Shown here: in pieces, positions 23,897 to 30,859 of the stretch
Layout of the letters: every line of letters begins with the position of its first letter
Numbering within the stretch: position 1 is the stretch's first letter
Virus record (IMG/VR): IMGVR_UViG_3300008459_000209
Location: 1 to 32,385 of that record
Strand: one strand, 5' to 3'
Length of the DNA stretch: 32,385 nt
Source of the DNA: a virus
Position numbers and translations under genes: made by a program
The notes under the pieces: model-generated
Database searches by the model: none
Seen by the model: the letters and a program-made list of their open reading frames with translations, nothing else
Told to the model about the DNA's origin: nothing

Positions 23897-24236
23897 TAGT
23901 TAAAATAGTATTCCAAAATTTACTAGAACTTCTTTTAGAAGAATATAATTTCATATAATCTTCACAATCTGGATAGTGTTTTGCTAGTGTTTTAATTCTA
24001 TAATCAAAATAAACCAAATCGTCTTCTTGGTGTAGTTCTACTTCAAATGGTATAGGTATTTCAATCCTTTCTGTCTTCTTTTTAGCAGTATCCATTATGA
24101 ATGTCAAGTAGAAGTTTTTTTGATAAAACAGAACTAGCTTTCCTTGTTTATATACCTTTCCATTTAACTCTAAATTTATATGTTTCTGTAATAAAAACAT
24201 ACAACAATTTTCTAAAGGTGTTTTTGAAATATTCAT
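23877..24236 (-). CDS. Unknown protein in the replication operon
   Basis: 119 residues, family not recognised. It has a hydrophobic N-terminal helix (LENCCMFLLQKHI), a beta section (KLVLFYQKNFYLTFIMD) and an acidic, aromatic C-terminal part (FEVELHQEDDLVYFDYRI). No catalytic motif is apparent. Its start overlaps the upstream gene by ATGA, and its end overlaps the zinc-ribbon gene by 20 nt, so expression is coupled with the helicase operon. Confidence 0.62.
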   Translation of the reverse strand: MNISKTPLENCCMFLLQKHINLELNGKVYKQGKLVLFYQKNFYLTFIMDTAKKKTERIEIPIPFEVELHQEDDLVYFDYRIKTLAKHYPDCEDYMKLYSSKRSSSKFWNTILTIDANLK

Positions 24237-24616
24237 TTTTGCATAAATGCTGCTTTTTGTGATGCTGTTAATTTTTTTATTACTTTATCAAAGTATTCCC
24301 AAAACTTTTCAACGGGTTTTGTTGGAATAGCTGAAACAACATAACAACTTTCTACTGAAACATTCCTCCAATCTTGAAATAAAATATCCCAAACAGTTAA
24401 TAATCCCTTAGAGTCTGCATTGTATGTTGCACTTTTAACAGGTGGTTTAAAATTCAAAATTTCTTTTCCTAAAACTGAATTTAATAATTCAGCATCTAAA
24501 GTAGCTAACATTCTCCTACTTGAAGAGCCTCCTATAATTTTCACTCTTCGAGTGAATTTCAATTCGACAACATTATTCCTACATAAAGATTTTAAACCAC
24601 TTAAAGAAAGTTTCAC
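24233..24616 (-). CDS. Unknown protein in the replication operon (GTG start)
   Basis: 127 residues from GTG; upstream in-frame codons lead to a TAG without an ATG, so GTG is the best start. Lys-rich, with LSLSGLKSLCRNNVVELKFTRR, then SSRRMLATLDAELLNSVLGK and KPVKSATYNADSKGLL. A TVWDILFQDWRNVSVESCYVV block and a helical C-terminus follow. The basic N-terminus could bind nucleic acid, but I do not recognise the family. Its stop overlaps the next gene by ATGA. Confidence 0.6.
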   Translation of the reverse strand: MKLSLSGLKSLCRNNVVELKFTRRVKIIGGSSSRRMLATLDAELLNSVLGKEILNFKPPVKSATYNADSKGLLTVWDILFQDWRNVSVESCYVVSAIPTKPVEKFWEYFDKVIKKLTASQKAAFMQK

Positions 24617-24634
24617 ATCATTTTCATATATGAT

Positions 24635-25015
24635 CTATTCTTTTGGTACACAAACACCAAAGATTCTAGATTCATTCAAGAAAACAATATTTTTAAGTCC
24701 ATTTAAGTTGGAAACTTGTATTCCTTTATCATTAGGAAATACAATATAATCTTCTTCCTTTACTGTTTTACAATTAGGTCCAGCCAAAAGAACCTTTCCT
24801 ACTCTCCATACATGATTTACAGCATGTATAGGAACCCACATGCTACCTCTTTTGACTAAATCGCCTTCTTCGTTAATGTCAGCATATTGTACCATTAGAA
24901 TATCATCCAATACTCTGGATAATTTCCAACCATCAAGTTCAAATTCACTTCCTTTATAGTTGTCAATTTGAACTAATCCACCAATTCTATCTTCCATATC
25001 GGGTCGTTGTATCAT
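24635..25015 (-). CDS. GroES-like co-chaperonin (gp31 counterpart, tentative)
   Basis: 126 residues. The C-terminal half, VWRVGKVLLAGPNCKTVKEEDYIVFP (split: 69-80 and 81-94), then GLKNIVFLNESRIFGVCVP, follows the second half of GroES: G-x-V-x-A-x-G-P, V-x-x-(G)D-x-V-x-F, then the strand ending in E-x-x-I. The N-terminal half is unlike GroES, with FELDGWKLSRVLDDILMVQYADINEEGDL in place of the usual roof and mobile loop, though a short acidic loop is present. T4 gp31 is a diverged GroES needed to fold the capsid protein, so a capsid-folding role fits a phage with this head. Weak sequence evidence overall; it could be an OB-like domain of another kind. Confidence 0.5.
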   Translation of the reverse strand: MIQRPDMEDRIGGLVQIDNYKGSEFELDGWKLSRVLDDILMVQYADINEEGDLVKRGSMWVPIHAVNHVWRVGKVLLAGPNCKTVKEEDYIVFPNDKGIQVSNLNGLKNIVFLNESRIFGVCVPKE

Positions 25016-25020
25016 ATTAT

Positions 25021-25416
25021 TTATTTAATAGTGCTTTGTATTTCTGCAAGTGTCTTTTCATACATTTCTATCTCTCTAGAGGAGATTTCTAATACTCTTG
25101 CAAAATTTAAATGTTCGTCAGTTTCCTTTTTTTCTTGTGATTTCTTTATGTATGAATATTTTTTGAACATTTTTGGTAAAACATTTCTATAAAATCTAGA
25201 TAGAAATGTTTTATTTGAAGAAATGTCTGAAACCTTAATCCATCTATTAGTAGTTTGATTAACTATTTGTGCTATTACCGGATCAACCATAGACAACCAA
25301 CGATTGGTAATATACGAATATGGAATATTTTCATCACAAGACGGTTCCTTTCCTTTTTTCTTTAAAATCCAATCCAAATACACAAAAAGATTGTCATTAT
25401 ATGGTTTTTTTGTCAT
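25021..25416 (-). CDS. Possible clamp-loader small subunit, gp62-like
   Basis: 131 residues, mostly helical. The opening PYNDNLFVYLDWILKKKG, a short acidic link, then YSYITNRWLSMVDPVIAQIVNQ resembles the start of gp62-type proteins, where a helix ending in a Lys is followed by an invariant-looking (V/I)NR-x-LS and an N. The rest (LPKMFKKYSYIKK, then a helix with EISSREIEMYEKTL) also has the helical style. T4 gp62 is 187 residues, so this would be a short version. The clamp loader needs one gp62 beside four gp44 subunits, and no other candidate is in the window. It overlaps the glycosyltransferase stop by ATGA. Confidence 0.45.
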   Translation of the reverse strand: MTKKPYNDNLFVYLDWILKKKGKEPSCDENIPYSYITNRWLSMVDPVIAQIVNQTTNRWIKVSDISSNKTFLSRFYRNVLPKMFKKYSYIKKSQEKKETDEHLNFARVLEISSREIEMYEKTLAEIQSTIK

Positions 25417-26081
25417 TTACAATATTTTTTCTTAAATTTAACATTACTATCATGCCAATTAGTGCTATTCATGCTATCTCCTAGACCAAAATGAGTACAT
25501 CGTATAGGATAAACTCCAATTTTAACTTTATTTCTATTTGCAATCAAAGAAAATGCTAAATCATAATGATGAAATTCAAATTCCTCATCGAATCTTGTAT
25601 TTGTTTCTAGTAATTTGTCAACATTAACAGCAATAAAGACACCATCTATTAAAAGTGCTCTACTAGGTGTTGGTCCGAATACTGTAGTCCATGTTTGTTT
25701 GTCTTTTGAATGTGCAACTTCACCAACATGAGCATCTCTAGGAGACATCAAATGCCATGCGGTGATATCAGAACTTATATTACATTGTTTAGAACCAGCC
25801 AATCCAACTATATCAAAGGACTCAAATGCCATTTGTAGCTTTTCTAAAATAAAAACATCATCAATAATGACATCATGATGCACAAACACAACACATGTTC
25901 CTTTATTTTCTTCTGTTATGAAGGTATTGTATAATTTGCTAAGCCCTTCTTTGTTGTTAAAGAAGACTGTTGTTTGATTAGTTAGTCCTAATTTATCAAG
26001 ACTAACTGATATTTGACATTTTTCAGAGTATTCGGATTCGGAATAAGGAGTTGCAACTACAAATTTATATTTTTTATTCAT
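25413..26081 (-). CDS. Family-2-like glycosyltransferase
   Basis: 222 residues. The N-terminus FVVATPYSES is a nucleotide-sugar-binding type strand-loop; CVVFVHHDVIIDD (63-75) holds the acidic metal-binding motif in HHDV form rather than DxD; SYNTFI-type helix KLYNTFITEE precedes it. FDEEFEFHHYDLAFSL carries the acidic acceptor-site motif, and GVYPIRCTHFGLG the late conserved His. These are the steps of GT-A fold enzymes such as GT2. Phage glycosyltransferases modify phage DNA, virion proteins or host surface sugars; which applies is unknown. The gene lies upstream of the gp62-like and GroES-like genes in one run and is divergent from the gene at 26170. Confidence 0.75.
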   Translation of the reverse strand: MNKKYKFVVATPYSESEYSEKCQISVSLDKLGLTNQTTVFFNNKEGLSKLYNTFITEENKGTCVVFVHHDVIIDDVFILEKLQMAFESFDIVGLAGSKQCNISSDITAWHLMSPRDAHVGEVAHSKDKQTWTTVFGPTPSRALLIDGVFIAVNVDKLLETNTRFDEEFEFHHYDLAFSLIANRNKVKIGVYPIRCTHFGLGDSMNSTNWHDSNVKFKKKYCK

Positions 26082-26114
26082 AATTTAGTTTGTTTTTACA
26101 TCATAAGAGGTAAA

Positions 26115-26139
26115 TATAAATATATTATCTCACAAGGAG
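26115..26139 (+). promoter_or_regulatory. TATAAATA late-type box and distant AAGGAG before 26170
   Basis: TATAAATA at 26115-26122 lies 47 nt before the ATG, leaving a normal-length leader, unlike the other late-type boxes. AAGGAG at 26134-26139 is a good Shine-Dalgarno core but ends 30 nt before the ATG, with no other start codon in between. Confidence 0.55.
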
Positions 26140-26169
26140 ACTCACAAATCAACATAAAGTTTTAAAATT

Positions 26170-26700
26170 ATGAAAAATTCCATTAAAAATATAATAAAAA
26201 ATGATAGCACATTAACAGAATGTGATATTCCTTTTATTCGCAGCTTCTATTCTTCTTTATTAAAGGAACAAGACGAAGAAACAACAGAAGATGTAGTTGC
26301 TGCAACAAATAATGGAAAAAATGTTGCTTCTCCAGAAGATTTTTCACCAGAAAAAACTAAAGCTGATTTTGAAGGCTCATTAGAAGCAGAAACAGATCCG
26401 CAAGACTTCGACACCGAAGGATTGGATCCTAATATTTCAACAGAAAGCGTTAAACAAATTAAAATGTGGTCTTCAAAATTAGATGATTTTGCTGGTTTCT
26501 TAAACGATCCTTCATCGCAATCCCTTCATAAAATATTAGCGGATAGTGATAAACCAGGGAGTCTTTTAAGAGGCGTAACTAGAAAAGCATCAGACAGTAT
26601 TACAAGAATTGCTGGTGAAATTGAAAAATTAAAAGAAGTGTTGAACTCGTTCATCATTATGGCTCCTAAAAAGCTAAGAGATAGTGAACAAATCGGTTAA
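26170..26700 (+). CDS. Unknown acidic protein, possible internal head protein
   Basis: 176 residues and the only plus-strand gene within the minus-strand replication block. The N-terminus is short helical and hydrophobic (IPFIRSFYSSLLKEQDEE), with LTE at 15-17 and LKE at 31-33, the L-x-E shape used by prohead proteases. Residues 34-95 are acidic and disordered-looking; the C-terminal half is helical (SVKQIKMWSSKLDDFAGFL, then ITRIAGEIEKLKEVL). A TATAAATA box 47 nt upstream points to late expression, which supports a virion role. No family recognised. It ends tail to tail with the primase gene in a TTAA. Confidence 0.6.
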   Translation: MKNSIKNIIKNDSTLTECDIPFIRSFYSSLLKEQDEETTEDVVAATNNGKNVASPEDFSPEKTKADFEGSLEAETDPQDFDTEGLDPNISTESVKQIKMWSSKLDDFAGFLNDPSSQSLHKILADSDKPGSLLRGVTRKASDSITRIAGEIEKLKEVLNSFIIMAPKKLRDSEQIG

Positions 26701-27653
26701 TATAAATTTTCTAAAACAAATTTATAATCAATTTCAGTCAAATTATCGGCAACTGCCCACTCATTAAAATCTTTAAATGGAACATCTGGCCATTTAAAGA
26801 CATATTCTCGATTTAAAAGTAGTTTAGTTATATTTTCCTTTGCTGCTTGATCAAATTTTGGATTATCAAGAACCCAGATTCTTTTATGGAAGGGAAAATT
26901 TTGCAATTGTGTGTTTTGTGTGTCTGTTAGAGTAAGACCTGCTACACCTAGTCCATTTCTAACAAAAATAGCATCCAATGCACCTTCAAATAGAAATAAA
27001 GCATCTATTTCAGGTTCTAATCTATCAATTCCAAATAAAGACTTATCAGAACCAAACTTTCCTAAATATCTTGGCTCAATTCCATCTAGTGCTCTTGTTT
27101 GATAAAAAACTATCTTACCATTAAAGTCGTAATAAGGAATACATAATCTATTTCTGTGAAAATTATCAGTTAAACTTATGAAATAAGAACGGCTTTTATT
27201 TATGGCAGTATCTAGTTTTCTACTAGAGATATATTCTAATGCACTTTGAAAATTTTTATTGGTTCCATAAAAAATTTGCTGTTGATTATCTAACAAATTT
27301 ATAGAATCATGAGGTAAAACCATAGAACTAGTGTATGTTTTTTTGTTATTTGATATTTCACTAGAAATATCCCTAGAAAAACTTCCAGAATGAACCTCTG
27401 CAAAAATTTCTTCCTTTGTCATTCCACTTACTTGATACAACCAAGTATAGGAATTCCATGATTTAGTACAATTGAAACAATAAAAGCTATTTGTATCTGG
27501 GTAATAAAATAGTCGCTTCTTCTTCAACCAACTTTTTCCTTCCCTACAAACAGGACAAGATGCATTATAAGCTCTCGTATGTCTATTATACGAAGGACTA
27601 CCACTGTAGGTATAGAATTTCTCTAAAATATAATTAGAAGGTAGATTTTCCAC
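26697..27653 (-). CDS. 61: DNA primase, gp61-like
   Basis: 318 residues (T4 gp61: 342). The N-terminal zinc finger is CPVC at 33-36 and CFNC at 59-62, as in DnaG/gp61 primases. The Toprim core shows LFEGALDAIF with Glu223 and Asp227 and WVLDNPKFD with Asp263 and Asp268 as metal ligands. FYQTRALDG and RNRLCIPYYD are the expected strands between finger and Toprim. It makes RNA primers for lagging-strand synthesis with a gp41-type helicase, which is not in this window. The start is GTG at 27653, 6 nt from a sigma70-type -10; the next Met is residue 79, inside the protein, so no shorter start is reasonable. The gene ends against 26170-26700 in TTAA. Confidence 0.92.
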   Translation of the reverse strand: MENLPSNYILEKFYTYSGSPSYNRHTRAYNASCPVCREGKSWLKKKRLFYYPDTNSFYCFNCTKSWNSYTWLYQVSGMTKEEIFAEVHSGSFSRDISSEISNNKKTYTSSMVLPHDSINLLDNQQQIFYGTNKNFQSALEYISSRKLDTAINKSRSYFISLTDNFHRNRLCIPYYDFNGKIVFYQTRALDGIEPRYLGKFGSDKSLFGIDRLEPEIDALFLFEGALDAIFVRNGLGVAGLTLTDTQNTQLQNFPFHKRIWVLDNPKFDQAAKENITKLLLNREYVFKWPDVPFKDFNEWAVADNLTEIDYKFVLENLY

Positions 27654-27659
27654 CTAAAA

Positions 27660-27688
27660 ACTATATGAAAGTTTTTCTAATATGTCAA
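27660..27688 (-). promoter_or_regulatory. Sigma70-type promoter TTGACA-N17-TATAGT of the primase gene
   Basis: A perfect TTGACA (27683-27688) and TATAGT (27660-27665) with optimal 17-nt spacing on the minus strand. The -10 ends 6 nt before the GTG start, so the start site should fall at or beside the GTG. This is the best host-type promoter in the window and implies early or middle expression of the primase. Confidence 0.78.
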
Positions 27689-27697
27689 CAAATTATT

Positions 27698-28489
27698 TTA
27701 TCTGTCCCAATATGGTCTATAATCTCTGTCAGAGTCTAAGTCATTGTCCCTATCATCATCAAATGTATCTTTAAAAGAATTTTTAAATGTAGATTTTATA
27801 TCCTCATCAGCTTCTAGTGGGTCTTCAAACTCAGAATCGGCATCATCAATCTCTAGTGTTGGTGTAAATGAACCATCATCTTCTTTAACGGATAGAGTAT
27901 TCCCTTGTTTTTGCAAAAATCCCTTTTTTATTAAAGAATCTACAACTTCTTTAGAATTGTTAAATTGTGCTTCTACGTCACTCAAAGAAGTTTCGACATC
28001 AGATTGCTTCACGAATTCATAAATAGCAGATTCTAAAGATGTCATCTCCTCAGATTCGCCTTCTTCTTCTGGCATATCGGAAGTGTTTTCACCAGGAACT
28101 ACTAGATTATACTCATCATGAAGAATAAGATTAACTACAGCCTTAGTCATTCTATCGGTATATGTCTTCCTTCTATCTCCTTTGTTTTTATATACAGAAT
28201 CAACTGACATATTAACAGCATTTCGCAATTCATCAAAATCTGAAGGATTTCTTGTTTTGATACCTTCAACAACACTAGACAATAATTGTTTAATAGAATC
28301 TTCCGAAAGATTTGCATATCTAGGACTGCCCGACCAAGAATTAACAATAACATCAAAGTCTCCGCTATTTAACTTTTCTAACATCTTGTCAGAATCAATT
28401 GAAATATTGGCATATTTTAAATTTTTTGCAGTACGGCCCTCTTCTAACATTTCACTAATTATATTGTTGGCTAAGTTATCAAATTTCAT
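27698..28489 (-). CDS. Unknown acidic protein with possible winged-helix segment
   Basis: 263 residues. The N-terminal MKFDNLANNIISEMLEEG is a short amphipathic stretch with I-S-E and L-E-E sites (11-13 and 15-17) of the prohead-protease type. Residues 20-130 are helical. About 155-205, LESAIYEFVKQSDVETSLSDVEAQF and VVDSLIKKGFLQKQGNTLSV look like a winged-helix turn, with the Lys-rich wing. The C-terminal 45 residues are almost entirely acidic and Asp-rich (DDRDNDLDSDRDYRPYWDR). I do not recognise it. The primase promoter lies just after its stop. Confidence 0.6.
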   Translation of the reverse strand: MKFDNLANNIISEMLEEGRTAKNLKYANISIDSDKMLEKLNSGDFDVIVNSWSGSPRYANLSEDSIKQLLSSVVEGIKTRNPSDFDELRNAVNMSVDSVYKNKGDRRKTYTDRMTKAVVNLILHDEYNLVVPGENTSDMPEEEGESEEMTSLESAIYEFVKQSDVETSLSDVEAQFNNSKEVVDSLIKKGFLQKQGNTLSVKEDDGSFTPTLEIDDADSEFEDPLEADEDIKSTFKNSFKDTFDDDRDNDLDSDRDYRPYWDR

Positions 28490-28522
28490 ATTTAATTATT
28501 ACTTATCTTTTGTGAAGTATTT

Positions 28523-29161
28523 TTAAGGAATGTAAATATCAGAAATCAAACTCGCATCTTCACCAAACGGTTTTCCATCAACATCTACATAAAGTTCTGT
28601 TAGTTTTATTCTTTCTTCTGGATTACCAAATATTTCAATTACAGGGGGACCGTCATCAGTAGGAAATACTCGGCCATCTTGTTGACGATATGATTGAACA
28701 AATGTTTTAAAAATATTATCAATTTCATCCCTATATACTAAATCATCATCTCTTAAATCGTCTTTAACGAAATCAACCGGAGAAACACTTGTTAATGGTA
28801 TAAAAAAGATTATATCAAAATCTTCCAATGCTCGTCTCACCATAATTCTAGATTGATCTAGAAACTTTTCAGAAACTTTTCCATTTAAAAAAAGCCAAGA
28901 AGAATATGCTAAGTTATCAACAATACATCTATCAAAAATAACATTATCTTTTCTTGTATATTGACTAGATTCTTTCACTAGTGCCTCTAAAATAGCCATC
29001 TGACTATCTTCTGTTCCATTTTTAGAGTGTGGAAGTTCTTTATCTTTTATGAAATCTCTATATGTAGTAGCTGGTGTTGTATACGAAGTCCATTTTTTCA
29101 AAAAATCTTTAACATATGTAGATTTTCCCGTGCAGTGTGTTCCTGAGATTGCTATTTTCAT
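28523..29161 (-). CDS. P-loop nucleotide kinase-like ATPase (AAA_28/NadR-like)
   Basis: 212 residues. Walker A is GTHCTGKST (7-15). VIFDRCIVDNLAYSSWL (74-90) carries the D-R-x-x-x-D-N-x-A-Y pattern of AAA_28 and deoxynucleoside/NadR-type kinases, and FDIIFFIPLT follows as the next strand. A lid-like acidic region (DDLRDDDLVYRDEID) comes later. Substrate cannot be read from these motifs; nucleotide, nucleoside or NAD-precursor phosphorylation are all possible and would fit phage nucleotide metabolism. It overlaps the gene at 29158 by ATGA. The stop lies 33 nt before the next gene start. Confidence 0.8.
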   Translation of the reverse strand: MKIAISGTHCTGKSTYVKDFLKKWTSYTTPATTYRDFIKDKELPHSKNGTEDSQMAILEALVKESSQYTRKDNVIFDRCIVDNLAYSSWLFLNGKVSEKFLDQSRIMVRRALEDFDIIFFIPLTSVSPVDFVKDDLRDDDLVYRDEIDNIFKTFVQSYRQQDGRVFPTDDGPPVIEIFGNPEERIKLTELYVDVDGKPFGEDASLISDIYIP

Positions 29162-29427
29162 AAAACAATAGTATTAATTATTTCTGGGAAAAAGTCAACC
29201 ATTTCTTTTGAAAAAAGATCATGATCTTCGTATTCTTTGTGTATAGAAACATTTTCTATTAATATCGAAGGATGTTTTTTTCTCATTTCTATGAGAATTT
29301 CTCTTAGATTTTCAACATCATCACGATACCAAGAGGAATCTATGAATGGACATGTGGAAAACAATATGGCTTCCATTATTAGCTTATATTGTTCTTGTGT
29401 TAAATTTTCAATTGAATAGTTGTTCAC
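29158..29427 (-). CDS. Small unknown protein coupled to the kinase (GTG start)
   Basis: 89 residues from GTG; no ATG in frame is available. YSIENLTQEQYKLIMEAILF is helical, then SSWYRDDVENLREILIEMRKKH, and a beta-like SILIENVSIHKEYEDHDLF. The family is not recognised. The ATGA overlap with the kinase start argues for coupled translation and perhaps a shared job. Confidence 0.58.
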   Translation of the reverse strand: MNNYSIENLTQEQYKLIMEAILFSTCPFIDSSWYRDDVENLREILIEMRKKHPSILIENVSIHKEYEDHDLFSKEMVDFFPEIINTIVL

Positions 29428-29463
29428 TATTTGAAATCTAACATAAGTTTTAAAAAAATCAAG

Positions 29464-29796
29464 TTATTCTGATCTAGGAATGGAACTATTTTGATTTAAA
29501 ATTACCATTAAAGTGTCTTCAATTTTTTTTAATGAAGACAAATCATCTGTATCTAGATTTATATTTGATAATTCTCTTTGATCTTCAAGATTATCAGAAG
29601 AAGATTTGTACAAAGCATCCTTCAAAGCTTTTAAAAGTGTTTTATACTTAATAACGTCTAAAACAACATCTTTAGGTTCTGGTAAAGCGGAAGGTATTTT
29701 AGAATCCATTTCAGATGGCTCAATTGAAGGTTCTTCTGTATTATTTAAATCTTCTTCATTTAGCACAGAATGTAATAGTTTTAAAAATTTGCTCAT
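29464..29796 (-). CDS. Small acidic protein with protease-like N-terminal signal
   Basis: 110 residues. The N-terminus MSKFLKLLHSVLNEE is a basic-amphipathic peptide ending in LNEE, the same V-L-N-E-E found at 14-18 of the scaffold. Residues 16-45 are acidic and Pro/Ser-rich, the rest helical (YKTLLKALKDALYK). A GATAAATA box lies 7 nt before its ATG, indicating late-class expression. Together these suggest a head-targeted, protease-trimmed internal protein, as with T4 internal proteins, but that is inference only. Confidence 0.58.
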   Translation of the reverse strand: MSKFLKLLHSVLNEEDLNNTEEPSIEPSEMDSKIPSALPEPKDVVLDVIKYKTLLKALKDALYKSSSDNLEDQRELSNINLDTDDLSSLKKIEDTLMVILNQNSSIPRSE

Positions 29797-29803
29797 TTGA
29801 TAT

Positions 29804-29811
29804 TATTTATC
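29804..29811 (-). promoter_or_regulatory. Late-type box GATAAATA before 29796
   Basis: 7-of-8 match to TATAAATA on the minus strand, 7 nt from the ATG. The same GATAAATA and 7-nt spacing occurs before the 59-residue gene at 20323. Confidence 0.42.
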
Positions 29812-29832
29812 CTAAAATATTATTATAATTGA

Positions 29833-30315
29833 TTAATATTTAAAATTTTTAGAAAAGAATTCTAAATCTTCTCCACTAGGGACTCCTAGTCTTATAGATT
29901 TATAATATCCTTCAGTATTATTAAATAATAAAGGATTCTTAATTTCTTTAAAATATTTTGTTTTCTTTTTTATTATAGTTTTAATATTTTTACCAAATTC
30001 ACTATAATTCATAAAATATTTACTATATTCAGAATTTATTATAATATCTTCTTTATATATAGTGAATATCTTAATATTTAAATCTCTAAAGATTAGTATA
30101 AAGCTTTCTAGTAGTTTGTCAAGTTCTTTTTCTAAGAAAAATTTAAAGTATTTTTCTTTTTGTGTAATTAGTTTATCTTTAAGTAGATCCCATTCATCAA
30201 AATCTCTTATAATATTTTTAGTAATTATAGGAAGATATTCATTTATAGGAAATATTATTACTCTTTGCGATATATAATATATTAAAAAATCTTTAATTTT
30301 TGATTTTTCTGACAT
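29833..30315 (-). CDS. Unknown Lys/Ile-rich protein
   Basis: 160 residues, strongly Lys/Ile/Phe-rich, predicted mostly helical (FFLEKELDKLLESFILIF). It has IITKNIIRDFDEWDLLKDK and a C-terminal SIRLGVPSGEDLEFFSKNF. No recognised domain or catalytic motif. It overlaps the upstream Cys-repeat gene by 23 nt, so the two are translated from one message. Confidence 0.55.
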   Translation of the reverse strand: MSEKSKIKDFLIYYISQRVIIFPINEYLPIITKNIIRDFDEWDLLKDKLITQKEKYFKFFLEKELDKLLESFILIFRDLNIKIFTIYKEDIIINSEYSKYFMNYSEFGKNIKTIIKKKTKYFKEIKNPLLFNNTEGYYKSIRLGVPSGEDLEFFSKNFKY

Positions 30316-30853
30316 CCATATCGACTATAGCATCTATCAATGCGTTTTCAACTATTTCTTTAGGTAAAGCTAAAGAAGCTTCCGATATTGTTTGCGAAAA
30401 TTCTGAAAGTTGTTTTTTAAATTTGTTTTTAAATTCAACGGTTTTTATTAAATCTTTTTTTGACAGGTTTTTGTATGTTGGGGCTTCTTGGAAAGAAAAT
30501 GTCTCCAATAATGGTTCTGCAATAGAAGCAATCATGTAAGATACTCTTTTATATAATCGATCTAAAGGAGATGTATATGTTTGACCTTCTATTAAAATAG
30601 AACTAGCCATGTTTAAAACATATGTTAAAACAGCAGCTTTTTCGGCTTGTACTGCTGATTTATTTAAAAATTCTACACCTCTTACATGTGTATTTCCATA
30701 AGGATTATAACAACATCCACCACCATGTGATTCTGAACCACAATATATACAACCAGATGCGTTTATATGTACATGAGTATCTGTAGGTGAATATATACAC
30801 CCTTTACCATAAGATTCAGATCCACAATATATACAACCAGCAGAATTGTTCAT
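30293..30853 (-). CDS. Protein with two Cys/His zinc-ribbon-like repeats
   Basis: 186 residues. Two near-identical units open it: residues 6-29 (GCIYCGSESYGKGC, then HVHI) and 34-58 (GCIYCGSESHGGGC, then THVRG). Each has C-x-x-C, then GC about eight residues on, then an H-x-(H/R), so each can bind one zinc. The remaining 130 residues are helical (AVQAEKAAVLTYVLNMASSIL and later helices), perhaps an interaction module. I have seen CxYCGS-x-SYG-x-GC units in other bacterial and phage proteins but know no function. An AGTAAATA box is 6 nt before the ATG, and it overlaps the downstream gene by 23 nt. Confidence 0.62.
   Translation of the reverse strand: MNNSAGCIYCGSESYGKGCIYSPTDTHVHINASGCIYCGSESHGGGCCYNPYGNTHVRGVEFLNKSAVQAEKAAVLTYVLNMASSILIEGQTYTSPLDRLYKRVSYMIASIAEPLLETFSFQEAPTYKNLSKKDLIKTVEFKNKFKKQLSEFSQTISEASLALPKEIVENALIDAIVDMDVRKIKN
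30692..30838. repeat. Tandem coding repeat, about 84 bp, encoding CxYCGS units
   Basis: Two copies of a coding unit of roughly 84 bp. The segment for GCIYCGSES is nearly the same base for base in both (GGTTGTATATATTGTGG on the minus strand), while linkers differ. This indicates internal duplication. Confidence 0.7.
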
Positions 30854-30859
30854 TTTTAA

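Noticed and set aside
24540-24556. TTCACTC-TTC-GAGTGAA hairpin in the gene at 24233-24616
   Set aside because: It lies mid-gene with no T-tract in the coding direction; probably chance.
24420-24749. Plus-strand open frame across the junction of two minus-strand genes
   Set aside because: It spans two tightly coupled genes in antisense, without promoter or family similarity.
26082-26111. Possible -10 (TATGAT) for the minus-strand glycosyltransferase
   Set aside because: No convincing -35 at the right distance, so I did not list it as a promoter.
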